From Enoplolaimus lenunculus (taxonomy: Eukaryota > Nematoda > Enoplea > Enoplida > Thoracostomopsidae), in NCBI GenBank assembly GCA_030248215.1, contig JASANG010003810.1, forward strand, positions 496,001 through 560,000: 64,000 nt of DNA, given 5' to 3'. The notes under the pieces were generated by a model, which saw only the letters and a list, made by a program, of their open reading frames with translations, ran no database searches and had not been told where the DNA came from. A program made the translations under genes and the position numbers. Position 1 is the stretch's first letter; each line of letters opens with the position of its first letter. Shown here in pieces: positions 11,401 through 22,389 of this stretch.

Positions 11401-13113
11401 GAGACAAAGTGCTTACGAATGTCACTGTGTCAGAAGTCACAACAATAAAACAAAATTAAACTGTTACGTAATTATATATTTATACCAAGAGTATCGCTTT
11501 TAATTATAAAATTCTTCAAAAGATTTGCACACCACTATATACTTCAATATAAAATTTATAAACACTACGTATATATATGTATATATAACGTCGGATAAGC
11601 CATTCAATAAGGAATAAAACATCGAAATAAGTTAACAAACATGTACCTGCAACAAAAATGCAATCTTTAAGAGTAAAGGGAACACCCAAAAGCGGGCACT
11701 CTGCAACGGATTTGGCACTGCGATTTGCTATAGTTTCATCAACTTGCCGCGCTTCTTGTAAAGCTTTGGTAAATCTATCCTCAACCATTGCATTTAATTG
11801 TGAATTCAGTTGTTTGATTCGTTCGATGTATGCACTAACAATTTCTTCGCTTGTCAACTACAAACAAAGAAGAATACTTAAGCGATGCCCTTTAAAAGCA
11901 TCGTTTAAATTAATTATAGTAACATATTAAATGTATACATATAAAAATGTTTCGTATTATTCACCTATTCCATTGCGAAACCTTACTGTTGCTATAAAAC
12001 GCCTTGTATATACCTAACCTATCTATACTTAGACGGAACAACACACTCGAATTTGAGAAAAAACTCGTAATCATAAAACATGCGCTAGGTTGAAAAGAAA
12101 GATTCCCTATTTGAACGGTGGGTTGCGCAGACTAATACAGACATACCAATTTGTGTTTACTGCATGCAGTGTTAAGAAATGGGTTCTATTACGATTATGT
12201 TTATCTGCGTGTTAGGGTTTATGTTAATGCACACGACTATACAACTGAGCACAGTATAAGCAGGTTTCTCCCACAAGGCCCAGGTTTTTCCCGCCTTTCG
12301 CGCATTGGCGGAAAATGAACAACTTAGTGACCTTAATTTTTCGGCATAATGACGAATCCTAAACAGTTATTCGAACCTATTCTATTGTGGCCTTGTTATA
12401 CATGAACCGTTTTAAGGCCATACAAGCCACATTTAGAGATGCACTCATTACTACGCACATCAAATTTCACCTATACAAAAGTTCACCTAACTATATTCTA
12501 ATGTCTACACAGTGTGTCTATTAGAAAATTTCTTATAGTGCTAATAAGCTTGTAAAGAACATTCTTCCCATGAACATAGATTACGAAAGAGGAAGGATTT
12601 GCTTCTCCCATATATTGGAGTGGCTATTTTGGTCAAAAACCACGACATTTAAGTAGTAGAACTGAAATTCGCGTTCTACGGCTCAATTAAGGCGGTGCCG
12701 AAAATGAAAAATCAAATGAAAATTAGTGCGGTTGATATGAACCGCATCGCAAGTCACCGCGTTTGCTATGATCCGATATTACATTAATCATTATGTCAGT
12801 ATCTAGTATTCATTGGTGTAAGGGCCCTTGAATGAAGCGCAAATGCAATGTTATAAGTTTGAAAAAACTTCGTAAATTCGGATTTTCCATGGAACTAAAT
12901 ATCATTAAGTCAATTTTTGCGCAGCATTTTTTCGAATGTTCAATTTACCTCTTGAGATCGAATTTTTAATGCGAGTATTGAAGCGGATTGCAACAAAATG
13001 TCATTGTCAACTGGCTGGACAGTAACGTGTTTTCGAAACGAATTTAACAGCATGAAGGCCCCGCGAAATAGTTTGAACCATATCCAAACCAGCACCTGCG
13101 TTATTAGCGACAT
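8420..13113 (-). CDS. fatty-acid amide hydrolase 2-like protein, 8 exons, complete
   Basis: Amidase-signature serine hydrolase. The FAAH family cleaves fatty-acid amides such as N-acylethanolamines and oleamide at membranes. I joined exons 13113-12949, 11857-11647, 11209-11000, 10796-10677, 10383-10226, 9883-9788, 9342-9100 and 8782-8420 (TGA 8422-8420). Every junction is GT-AG, and the phases run 0,1,1,1,0,0,0 giving 1566 nt (521 aa), close to human FAAH2 length. Residues 1-24 are hydrophobic ([16 protein letters not shown]...), a probable membrane anchor. The Lys-cisSer-Ser triad is intact: K119 in VPFTLKD, S194 in GGSSGGEG, nucleophile S218 in GSDIGGSIR. Other conserved blocks are [37 protein letters not shown] and GGWVNPG. 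The start ATG has GGA before it and is the only Met giving the anchor. I saw no frameshift or internal stop. Family assignment is near certain; FAAH2 rather than a sister amidase, and the substrate, are inference. Confidence 0.95.
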
Positions 13114-13861
13114 TCCAAATTTAACTCATTCAAGTGTTAGTGTGTTCTACATATCTAGGATGCAAAACTTCGTTTAGTTTATATTATTATTTACACTAGC
13201 TTAGTAAATGATGATACTTTGTTTAGTTATTTTTTTATTTGCCTGCAATAAAGTCGTCGATTTTAGAAAACCTTTAATGAATTACTTTCATCTTTTAAAC
13301 GGACTTTAGCTAATTCAATTTCTCGTCCGCATTACATATCCGCTAGGGATTGTCATTTTTTGTGCTCGCTGTTAATCAGACACAATAGAAATTCCTCAAT
13401 TTTTAATATTCCTTATTCTTGTTTGTAGTTTACATTGCTTACAAGTCTTATAGGAGTGCTAAACGATTATAGAAATTTATAAAGCAAAGTGTCCGTAATT
13501 GCAAAGTTCTTTCCGATAAACTTTGTGTTGATGAGATAAGCTAAGTCCCTTCTGACAGACTCTGGACAGAACAGTTGTCCTTTAAATAACGTATTGACAG
13601 TTTATCATGGGTATGGACGGCAACGTGACCAAGCATGGATCTATTAGATAGAGTGCGAGCTGTCAGCAGATTCTACATAGGATATGAGAGACATTTGGAC
13701 ATGTAAATTTGGAAACAATAAAACTACAGACATAGGGGTTCGTATGTGGGAAATTTTTTACAGTAGCGTAGACAGTATACGTGGATGACCCATAACATAA
13801 GTTTTGCAAATATAATTTAAAACTTGATGGTGCTCCCGGAATACAAATCTGTTAATACTTG

Positions 13862-14198
13862 CAGAGCGTACAGGATATCTGATTCCGCTTCCGTAATAAA
13901 AAACCGGAATTTGTTTATTTATACGCTCAGAACAAGTTAATGAACAACGTATATATCTCGTAATTTTTTAATATAGATATGCCGCAATGGTTAGCATTGA
14001 CATAAAAATGACAACGTTCAGCCAAAATCATTATAAAATTTTTGGAAAGCCCAACAAACAATTAACTCTATTGGTAGAAAAATAAATCATGTTTGAAACT
14101 TTTATACTTCAATATCCGTTTTCCGTTTCCGTTTCCGTTAATATTTTGTTCGCTATCCGTTTCCGTTTCCGTTCGTTTTACGGTTCCTTTACACCCTG
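13862..14198. mobile_element. CAGGG hAT-like element, diverged
   Basis: Left end CAGAGCGTACAGGATAT, right end of repeated TCCGTTTCCG followed by CACCCTG. Flanking octamers AATACTTG and ATAACTTG match at 6 of 8 positions. Related in layout to 47370-47779. Confidence 0.5.
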
Positions 14199-14864
14199 AT
14201 AACTTGTCAAGTCCGCACTTTGGCTTATGTTCTAAAACTCTGCTATGTATTGCTACATGCGGGTCTGAGATTGAAGTTCTAACTCTTATTCAGAGTCCAA
14301 ACAACCTATCAATTCATTTGGGAGCGTCTCTTTCGCTTTCCGTTGATAACATCGCCGTCACATTTTACCACCTTCAGTCGGTAATATAGGTACGTGTAGC
14401 AAATAAAGGCATGAAACGAATGAAAGCAATAAATTCGACACCGTGTGCTATATATTTAGGTGTGGGTGCTTGACAAAGTATATCTCTTGAGATTTTTCTA
14501 CTGCTCAAATCCACATATATTCATTTAGCGTATAAAGTAAATGCTTTTATGCAGTGTAAAACTGGACGCCGGAATTGAACTCCGGCTCCGGCTCTGGCTC
14601 CTTTAGAATTTGGACCGGAGGTTCCGGCAAATTCGGTAGTAAAATTTTGAATAATTTTGCATAATTTATCTGTATTAGCGTATTTCGTTTTACTTTTGTC
14701 ATAATTTTTAGAAAACAGTTTCTGAAATTTCGCACAAAATTAGCATAAAACAAAATAACTTAAACAGCATATCGCACATATTGGCTAAAATTTAACACAC
14801 AAAAAGTACTGCGAACGGCGCATTTACCGATCCTTCGACAAAAATTCTATCGTGGTCGGGACTG
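14199..14864. other. no gene recognised
   Basis: Mostly unique AT-rich sequence. A short CGGCTCCGGCTCTGGCTCC stretch at 14583-14602 resembles the monomer of the 31.6-32.3 kb satellite. Confidence 0.45.
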
Positions 14865-15478
14865 CACACAAAATACATTGTCTTGTATTCATGAAATATT
14901 GTCTAAAATTTTAAGACAATTATGTCTTAATACAGACTCCAGACATTTATGTCTTATAAATTCAAGACCTTTATATCTTAAGTTTTTCAAAAAATATTTG
15001 GTATATTGCACACTTAAATGTCTTAAACTTAAGACTTTGGTTTATGAACGATTAAAATTTGCTATGGAAACCGACTCCAGAATTGGAGCTTTATGCTCAA
15101 CCCAGTACCCTAATTTGACAACCTGAAATACGTCAAAGACGTAAACTTAGGTTGGGGTCGCCCGTACTCAACCCGAAATATCTTTGAAATTCAATTATTT
15201 ATATACCCGTTTAATAATATAAACAGTGAAATTTTTACATACATAAACTCAGAAAATTAATTCTTGAATAAAAGACAACTATTTTTGAAAGAAAGAAAAT
15301 TCTTTCTTATATAACTGGTGATCGCAATTTCTTTAATATAACGCATATATGTCTTAACCATATAAGAAACGAATTTCTGATCTGTCTAAAGGCTATTAAT
15401 GTCTGAAATGCAAGACTTTTATGTCTTGAAAATTTAAAAAGTAAGAGTCTTGAAGTTTTAAGAAAATTTATTTTGTGT
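14865..15478. mobile_element. AAGAC/GTCTT palindrome-rich element
   Basis: Bounded by CACACAAAATACA and TTTATTTTGTGT in inverted orientation. Both flanks hold many AAGACATTTATGTCTT-like palindromes, and the centre (about 15060-15330) is unlike them. A related palindrome-rich copy is at 28800-29050. Class unknown, probably a non-autonomous foldback. Confidence 0.6.
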
Positions 15479-15534
15479 CTGGAGGTCGATTTTCAGCCGG
15501 AACAGAACCCAGGACTCTGGTTTATACATTCTTA

Positions 15535-15705
15535 CGTACACTCCTGTATACGTATATGTACATATATACTTTAAATATATATATACTTTATATATGTATA
15601 TATCTAAATATATATATCTATATTTAGATATATACATATATAAAGTATATATATATGTATATATACTTTATATATGTATATATTTAAATATATATCTGGC
15701 TTATT
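15535..15705. repeat. AT microsatellite with 28-bp perfect palindrome arms
   Basis: Alternating TA/ATAC tract. 15585-15612 (ACTTTATATATGTATATA...) is the exact reverse complement of 15619-15646, so it can form a hairpin with a loop of about six bases. Confidence 0.85.
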
Positions 15706-16129
15706 TATGGTTCGTTTCACCAAACCCGTTTCGCTGTTTGGTTCGTTTGGCTTGTAAGGTACTACTACTTCACAGTCAAATAAAGCTGTGCATTGTGCTT
15801 ATATATAAATGTTCTATTTTAGCAGACAAAAGTGCAGACCATTGTATTGTCTAATTCGGAATTGGGCTGAATTACGACGTGGGCTACGTCATATATACTT
15901 TACATTGAGAAAATCAGGTAAAGATCTATTGTTTTGGGTAAGTACGAGAATCGGTAAATGTATTGGCGTTGTAGAAACGAGTGTAAGATTGCAATATTGA
16001 AAGCAGGCTGCAACCAGAGTTTTGCAATTATTCCACGTTATAATGCTTATGTGGATGCAAAAAATTGAACCTTCTTTTAGGAGCCCATCATGTGTTTAAT
16101 ACACAACATGTCAGCACGATGTGTAGTCA
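15706..16129. other. no gene recognised
   Basis: No exon, RNA or repeat that I can name. Confidence 0.45.
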
Positions 16130-16184
16130 GGAATAGCCTATTTCAGACAGAGTCAATTTCACTCACCGTTTTTACACTGTATAT
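16130..16184. mobile_element. CACTG-1 right-end fragment
   Basis: AGCCTATTTCAGACAGAGTC then ACTCACCGTTTTTACACTGTA, a single right terminus without its partner. Confidence 0.65.
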
Positions 16185-16297
16185 ACGTGTATGTTTTAGT
16201 TTGCTTCGAATCCTCTACTTTTAAACCAGTGTGACTATTGTCCCGACATCATCACTACAGACTGAGGACAAAACATGCTATTACTGGACTGTACCTA

Positions 16298-16473
16298 TGC
16301 TGCAAAAACATGGAGAGTCAAATTGACTCTTTCCGAAATAGTAACAATTCGACTCCTCCAAAGTAAATTTCAGTTGAATTTGACTCAGGTGGAGTCGAAG
16401 TTTCACTCAGTTTGTGTAGACAGGAAAAGCCTATTTCGGAGAGAATCAATTTGACTCACCATTTTTTGCAGTG
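16298..16473. mobile_element. CACTG-1 MITE
   Basis: Left end TGCTGCAAAAACATGGAGAG, right end CACCATTTTTTGCAGTG, TA on both sides. Internal GAGTC motifs as in 630-826. Confidence 0.85.
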
Positions 16474-16679
16474 TAAAAGTTTAAGTTTACAGTGCTTTTG
16501 TACTCTATTTGAATAGAAAGGAATCGACAATTTTTATCGGTACTGGGTTCAGAAAATCATGTTTATCTGCGGCTTCAGTTTTTTGGAGCCCCTATCTGTT
16601 GTGGTTGAAAATTTGTATTTTTTACAGTTAAGATTACTACGATTTTGAAATTTAACTACAGTTTTGAAATCGACTTTGT

Positions 16680-16860
16680 AAGGTTTTCAAACTAACGAAC
16701 TTTTGCAATTGCACATCTCAAAATTTGCACAGAAGTATTGTAAATCGAATGTAATAAATGTGCTGAATATCAAACCTCATCATTCGCTGGTTTGGAACAA
16801 AACCAGTCACTAACTGATAATAGGTGATATACAAATTTGAAAATAGGGGCTCTGAGCCTG
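16680..16860 (+). mobile_element. TCTCAAATG-family copy, left end lost
   Basis: Shares TTGCAATTGCACATCTCAAA, AAACCTCATCATTCGCTGG and AACTGATAATAGGTG with the 49952 copy. Confidence 0.65.
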
Positions 16861-16977
16861 ATAATTAAGTTTTACGTTACTTAAAAATATTACTGCTGGC
16901 ATCTTAGCTTCCTTTTGTCTCCAAACCTACTTAGTGTTAATATGAACCACTGCTAAATACGCAAAATCCTTAGTTTC

Positions 16978-17395
16978 GTGCCCACAGCCAGAGGGGGTAT
17001 GGAATATTCGGCAGTGCTTGGAAGAATCTTGACCCATTTAGAAAATTTTCAACGTTGCTTGTTTAAGTCATGAAAAACCTTTGTATGCTCTCCTGAATAA
17101 TTTTTAATACCCACCACACTGTAAATTCTAATGTGTTAATTAATCAATTCAGCTAGGGAGTTGGTCATTTCTGAATTAATATGAGTAAACATTAACTCAC
17201 TCTGAGTTTAGTTGATTCCCACTTTGGTGTTGAGTTGACTCTGGGTGAGTTGGTTAGTTAACTCAGAATGAATCGAATCGAATCAAAATTTTGAGTTCTG
17301 AAAGTCCTAACTCAGACTGAGTGATTCAACTCACTCTGAGTTTAAATCAGCTCACTGGGATTTACAGTGTAGCAAGGTTAAGCTGGATACAGGCC
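16978..17395 (-). mobile_element. CCGTAGCC element interrupted by a CACTG-2 MITE
   Basis: Left part 16978-17116 matches the CCGTAGCC family in reverse (AAAATTTTCAACGTTGCTTG, GTATGCTCTCCTGA). Its continuation AGCAAGGTTAAGCTGGATAC resumes at 17371 right after the inserted MITE. See the 17117-17370 entry. Confidence 0.75.
17117..17370. mobile_element. CACTG-2 MITE, nested
   Basis: CACTGTAAATTCTAATG at the left and GGGATTTACAGTGT at the right are inverted repeats. The interior is full of GAGTTGATT/AATCAACTC motifs. About 254 bp, inserted in a CCGTAGCC element. Confidence 0.85.
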
Positions 17396-17477
17396 TGTTA
17401 TAGTTTGCTTATGTTTAAACCAAGGAAGACCATAAGAAAAACACCAGTCAGAAACAAAATTTTTTCATACATTCTTT

Positions 17478-17675
17478 GGCCTATTTTACTTTGAGCGGCG
17501 TCCAGGTTTCTGGTGTGTCTATAAAAGAGTAGGTTTAGATTCTCGATTTCATTTTTTGTTTAGGCTTAAGCTCAGGCATAGGATTAGGCTTAGGAACACA
17601 TTTTTGTAACGTTTAGGCTTATTGTTTAGGAATACGCTTATTCGACTGTTACGCCCCTTAAAGTAAACATTGGCC
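17478..17675 (+). mobile_element. GGCC-2 MITE with TTAGGC core
   Basis: GGCCTATTTTACTTTGAGCG at the left and CGCCCCTTAAAGTAAACATT plus GGCC at the right. Flanking octamers CATTCTTT and CATTTTGT match at 6 of 8. TTAGGC-type hexamers lie inside. Confidence 0.8.
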
Positions 17676-17849
17676 CATTTTGTCATCTTTGAATAGATTC
17701 CATGTATGATGAATGAGCGTTGTATTTTGGGGTTTTTGGTGTGGTCATATCTACAATACAGAAGTTAGATATAAAATATTTGATAAATGACGTTGTTCAT
17801 ACTTAGATATCATACAAATTTCGCTAGACTTTGATGCACTTTCTTCCAC

Positions 17850-18345
17850 ATTTAAAGTTAAGGCTTAGGCTTACGAAATCATTTTGATAGCCTAAGCCTA
17901 TCGACACAGAGCCTACAGACAAGAGCCAAATTTACAGAGTTTGCACTTCTTCGCATATTTAAAGTTAAGGCTTAGGTTTAATAGGCTTAGGCAGTGCCGG
18001 AGCAGGCAGGGGTGGGTGCTCCCTCCAAATTCGAGGGTGGGGGCCCCGAAACTCACGAACGAAGCGAGCGAGAAGCCTGACGCATTTTAAAACTTAAGCG
18101 GTTTTTGTTTCAACCGGTTAGGGTGGGTGGCCCCTTTAGGGGTGGGGGGCCAACACAAATGTGGGGTATGGGGGGTGGCTGGCCCGGCCCTGGGTTTAGG
18201 AAAACATGTTCGTAGCCTAAACGTATTAACGCAGAGCCTACAGATATTAACCAAATTTACAGACTTTGTGTTTCCTGCTCATATTTAAAGTTAAGGTTTA
18301 GGTGTAGGCTTATGTTTTTTCTTCGCCTAAGCCTAAAGGCTGACC
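17850..18345 (+). repeat. degenerate TTAGGC-containing long-period repeat
   Basis: The block ATTTAAAGTTAAGG then TTAGG(C/T)TT, later AGAGCCTACAGA and CAAATTTACAGA, recurs about three times (from 17862, 17957 and 18290). The array is split by the hAT-like insertion at 17992-18192. Confidence 0.65.
17992..18192. mobile_element. hAT-like MITE, GC-rich, 8-bp TSD
   Basis: Starts CAGTGCCGGAGCAGG and ends CTGGCCCGGCCCTG. Flanking octamers GGCTTAGG (17984-17991) and GGTTTAGG (18193-18200) match at 7 of 8. Much richer in G and C than its surroundings. Nested in the TTAGGC-type array. Confidence 0.75.
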
Positions 18346-18603
18346 CTAAAGACAACAGTCAATCTATTAAAAAACATTTTTCCTATCCCTCCCGGTTCGG
18401 TCGTATCTCAAACATTATTATTTTGAAAGTAATGTAAACCTAAAGTTTATATATTTCATGGCAAAACCAATTTCATTGTGCGCCGTGGTCCTCCGATTTG
18501 GCAAATTACCGGAGCCCATAACCAGATGCAAACTGTCAGGTACAGACCCTTAATTTATAACCCAAATACCTTTGTGACATCTGGCTGCACCTTGATATCT
18601 GTA

Positions 18604-19028
18604 CTGTAGTGACCCGAATATATAGGTGTGACTGATGTTTTATTTGGCCTGTACAGAGGGTGCCCCCATGTTATTCGGTTACAGACTGTTATATATTTTC
18701 AACTCACCCTCCGCCGCCCTTCGTTACTGATATATTCGGTATTGCAATTATCCGTTCAATTGAACGTTTATTTGTCTGGTATCAAAAGCTTGAGCGATAT
18801 GCAAGGTTATACGTAGGTATGTATTTTCCAAACTTAAGCATGCTTTAGTTTCAAATTCAACTGTATTTCGTGCTGGTGTCATTTATGCACCGCAGTTTGG
18901 CATAATTGACGTTTGTGGACTCAAATTAGAGTTTAGGGACTCTATTCATTTACGGACTCCTATTAGGGATACGGACTCCTATTGATTGGGACTCAAAATA
19001 AGAACCTCTCTTATTTGGGACACTACCG
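18604..19028 (+). mobile_element. AGTG.CCGAATA element, full-length copy 1
   Basis: TIRs TGTAGTGACCCGAATA and TTATTTGGGACACTACC. The 425-bp interior (TTATTCGGTTACAGACTGTT, GTGCTGGTGTCATTTATGCA) is collinear with 27988-28416 and, reversed and truncated, 63301-63645. No protein-coding evidence. Confidence 0.8.
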
Positions 19029-19369
19029 TATCTACGTATCCGGTTGTGAATAAAACAGGGCCCGAATGAAGTAATAGGTCCTAAACGTTTTTCCTTACGC
19101 TTAGGTTTAGGCATAACTAGTCAAACTGGCATACTGCAACAAAAGTTATACACTTTAGTTTTTAACACAATTATACTAAAACTTAAAAGTTTCCGCTCCG
19201 GTTACTCGTCTGGTTCCTACAAAACATTTAAATTCCGCTTCCGACAAAATCTACTTCCGACTGGAACCCCAGGTTTTTGATACCGGCTTTATCCTAAAGT
19301 CTTTGAATTCTGTTCAGGAGCTATTTTATACACGGGCGAGATGTATGTAAATTATATAGCCAGATTAAT
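19029..19369. other. no gene recognised
   Basis: Intergenic. Short GGAAC/TTCCG-rich bits near 19190-19270 resemble CAGGG-family interiors but are too decayed to call. Confidence 0.4.
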
Positions 19370-19498
19370 GTATAGTTATACATTTTATATATATTATATA
19401 TATTATATATATATACATATACATATATATACATATATATATATACATATATATACATATATATAATATGTATAAATATAAACATATATATAAATCTA
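19370..19498. repeat. AT/ATAC microsatellite
   Basis: Long run of TATATA with interspersed CATATA units. Confidence 0.85.
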
Positions 19499-19788
19499 AA
19501 ACACTGGAAATAGTTTGCATTTTAGAATGATACATTTTAGGATAATATCTTAAAAGCGTCTGGCAAAAGCAATAGGGTTTGTGCTTTGATGAGTGGTTTT
19601 CCTAAAAACTGAATACGGACAGTTATAAGGGTGTTTACCAGGGGGTAAGCGTTATGTACCACCGGAATGTGTAAAATTTGAAAAAATGTACAAATTTTAA
19701 AACTGAATTTCGTGCCATTTAGTATTTGAATTTATTTTTTTCGGCGACTATAAAACAATTGTTGTCAAATTATACTCTTCCGATATGG

Positions 19789-19974
19789 GGCCCATGTGTA
19801 GAACAGGGCCGGAGAGTTTTCCGGAGGGGTTGTAATAGAGGCAGTTTAAGCTTTAGACTAAATTTTTTTGCTTATGCGTCAGCTTAGACGTAGGCTTTGA
19901 CTTAGGCTTAGGCTTAGGCTTAGGCTTACAAATCTGGTTGTACTACTGCTCGGACCCTGTTCTATACATGGGCC
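19789..19974 (+). mobile_element. GGCC-1 MITE with TTAGGC core, TSD
   Basis: GGCCCATGTGTAGAACAGGG at the left and CCCTGTTCTATACATGGGCC at the right. Flanking octamers CGATATGG and CGATGTGG match at 7 of 8. TTAGGC tandem at about 19900-19925. Confidence 0.88.
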
Positions 19975-20276
19975 CGATGTGGCAATCTTGGTAAACGCTC
20001 GTGGAGTAGGGTTTGTTTTTAAGACGTATCTCAAATATCGTATAAGTTGGTGTTCGGGAAATTGGACATTTTATATCAAACGACAAGCAAAGCATATATA
20101 TGGAGTTTTGATTGGGTTAAGCTGTTTGTTTTAGGGGGCGCTATACAATCACAGGATGAAGTAGGAAGTATTTTGTGTTTAAATTTGTGGAGCAACAATA
20201 AAAAAGTCACTTTTAACAGACTGTAGAATATACATTTAGACGTCAAGCATTTTTTTGCGTGAGGTTATGCGTGGTT

Positions 20277-20533
20277 TACATTAAATTGTGTACGCGATGT
20301 GGAATACATTAAATTTGTGTACGCGATGTGGAATACATTAAATTTGTGTACGCGATGTGGAATACATTAAATTTGTGTACGCGATGTGGAATACATTAAA
20401 TTTGTGTACGCGATGTGGAATACATTAAATTTGTGTACGCGATGTGGAATACATTAATTTGTGTACGCGATGTGGAATACATTAATTTGTGTACGCGATG
20501 TGGAATACATTAATTTGCGTACGCGATGTGGAA
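20277..20533. repeat. 28-29-bp satellite, 9 copies
   Basis: Unit contains GTGTACGCGATGTGGAATAC followed by ATTAAATTT. The first six copies have a 29-bp period and the last three 28 bp. Copies are nearly identical, so the expansion is recent. Confidence 0.95.
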
Positions 20534-21056
20534 ATTCTCACCGGCTATGAACGGATGCTGATTGATACTTATTCGTAAGTTTTCAAACGACAGGTACCGC
20601 CTATTTTCATAAGTACATACAGTTGTTGTTTAAAACTTAATATTTTAACAAACCCTTGGAATTATTCAAATTTGCATATATTTTAATTATTAATGTACAA
20701 CTACTACTATTGTACACCAAAATAATGTAAACCACGTATTTTGCTTCCCTCTCAAATTGAAATCTTATCGATGTTCTTGAAACTGGGTGTACGTTAAAGC
20801 GGTGGGAATATCATATTTTTTCAATGAAAATGGTCAAATTTTTTCTATCGTTCAGTACCGTGATAGCTCACTACAAAACCCAAACGGGGGTCTCCACACA
20901 GCGACACGGCCCATAAATTTTAATTTTGTGGCATCAAATTTTCAATTTGACCTAATAAAGGTTGTCTCTTGCTTAATATCGATCATTTCGCTTGCGAAAT
21001 TTACTACTTTCTTCGGTTGTTGTTCGGAGTTGCTCTAATGTTTCCGTTTCAATTCC
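20534..21056. other. no gene recognised
   Basis: Unique-looking AT-rich sequence without a recognised exon. Confidence 0.45.
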
Positions 21057-21430
21057 GGCCCATGCATATAGATCAGGGTCGGAGCGTTTTTATGTTGGAC
21101 TGCAATAGAGTAAGCTTAAGATTTAGACTATTTTTTGCTTGGCTTAGGCTTAGGCTTAGGCTTAGGAATATGCTCATTCTCATCCTTAGGCTTAGGCTTA
21201 AGCTTACGAATATACTCATTCTTACGATTAGGCTTAGGCTTAGGGTTAGGCTTAGCAATATGCTCATTCTTACGCTTAGGCTTAGGCTTAGGCTTAGGCT
21301 TCGGAATAGGCCTATTCTTTACGCTTAGGCTTAGGCTTAAGAATATGCTCTTTCGTACGCTTAGGCTTAGGCTTAGGTTTCGGAATATGCTTATATTACT
21401 GTTCCGCCCCCTGCTCTTTATACACTAGCC
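21057..21430 (+). mobile_element. GGCC-1 MITE, long TTAGGC array
   Basis: Left GGCCCATGCATATAGATC, right CCTGCTCTTTATACACTAGC. Flanks TCAATTCC and TAAATTCT match at 6 of 8. Inside are six or so blocks of TTAGGC hexamers separated by AATATGCTCATTCTTACGC-type spacers. Both strands are open in some frames only because the hexamer lacks stops. Confidence 0.88.
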
Positions 21431-22236
21431 TAAATTCTTATCACGCAGTTTTGTTACAATAAAAATGACGTTTTGAAAATTATTCAACTGAAGCGAGCGA
21501 GAAACTACACGTACTTTCACAATGAAATACCCCGTTGCAACAATTACAAAATGTTTCTTGGTTTATTGGATTGAGGGTGCAGACCCGAACTATTCGGCTA
21601 CTTACACGCCAAACTGGACGTTGTTTTACACTCGAATCCCAGCTTCCTTCACAACCTCAAGGTTCAAAAATACGTATCTAAATCGCCCAAAGTTTGGTCC
21701 CAAGCTCGGACTCGGCCGGCTTAGGCCCGCGGACACAACATTTGGGACCGGACCCGCGGGTGGGTGGTACGTTGGGCTAATATTTTTAATTGAATCTCGC
21801 TCCTATTTTAATCGTCATGCGTATGTTAATACTTCAAGGGGTGACTATCCTTCTACTCAGGTGGGAGGTCGGGCAAATATACAACGCGCTCTGGTTCGTT
21901 TGCACCATGCTTGTATGCCCCATCTGAAAATTTTTAGCCCCCCCTAGCAAAGTGAGCTGGATGCGGCCTGCTTTTCCAGCTATCATCAGTTGGCGATAGG
22001 TTGTAACGTTTGAATTGTTGATCGGTGAGCTTCAAAATTTAGCACAATATTTTTTCTGGAGGGCGTAACCTCGTCTAGCGAGCGAAGAAATTGCTTATTC
22101 GTCACGTTATTCTACAATCTGTAAACATCCTTTAATCTTTCTAGAAATTTCGAAGTGATATATTCCCCATATCCCGTCTTGCTTACGACCCTGGATCATT
22201 TCGAATGTCAGACGGGCAATTCTCGTTTCTACCCTC
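21431..22236. other. no gene recognised; CCGTAGCC fragment at 21895-21975
   Basis: A 141-codon plus-strand frame (21522-21947) runs into a transposon end and matches no family I know. The tail AAAATTTTTAGCCCCCCCTA...GTGAGCTGG belongs to the CCGTAGCC family. Confidence 0.5.
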
Positions 22237-22389
22237 GGCCCATGTAAAGATCAGTGGCGGAGATTTTTTCTGTGAGACTACAATAGAATAAGCTTAAGCT
22301 TTTGACTAATTTTTTGCTTGGCTTAGGTTTAGGCTTAGGCTTAGGAATATGCTTACAATACTAATGCGCCCCTGTTCTTTACACTGGCC
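22237..22389 (+). mobile_element. GGCC-1 MITE, exact 8-bp TSD
   Basis: 153-bp element from GGCCCATGTAAAGATCAG to CTGTTCTTTACACTGGCC. Exact duplication CTACCCTC at 22229-22236 and 22390-22397. Only a few TTAGGC units. Sets the boundaries and target size for the family. Confidence 0.95.

Noticed and set aside
11516-11646. Extension of FAAH exon 2 beyond the LKDCIFVAG block
   Set aside because: The frame continues into AT-rich intron. The donor GCAG|GTACAT at 11646 joins in phase to the exon at 11209.
21057-21430. TTAGGC tract as a true chromosome end or telomere fusion
   Set aside because: The array is enclosed by transposon TIRs and interrupted by regular spacers; it is part of a MITE.
21522-21947. 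141-codon frame as a gene
   Set aside because: It ends inside a CCGTAGCC transposon fragment and shows no recognisable domain.
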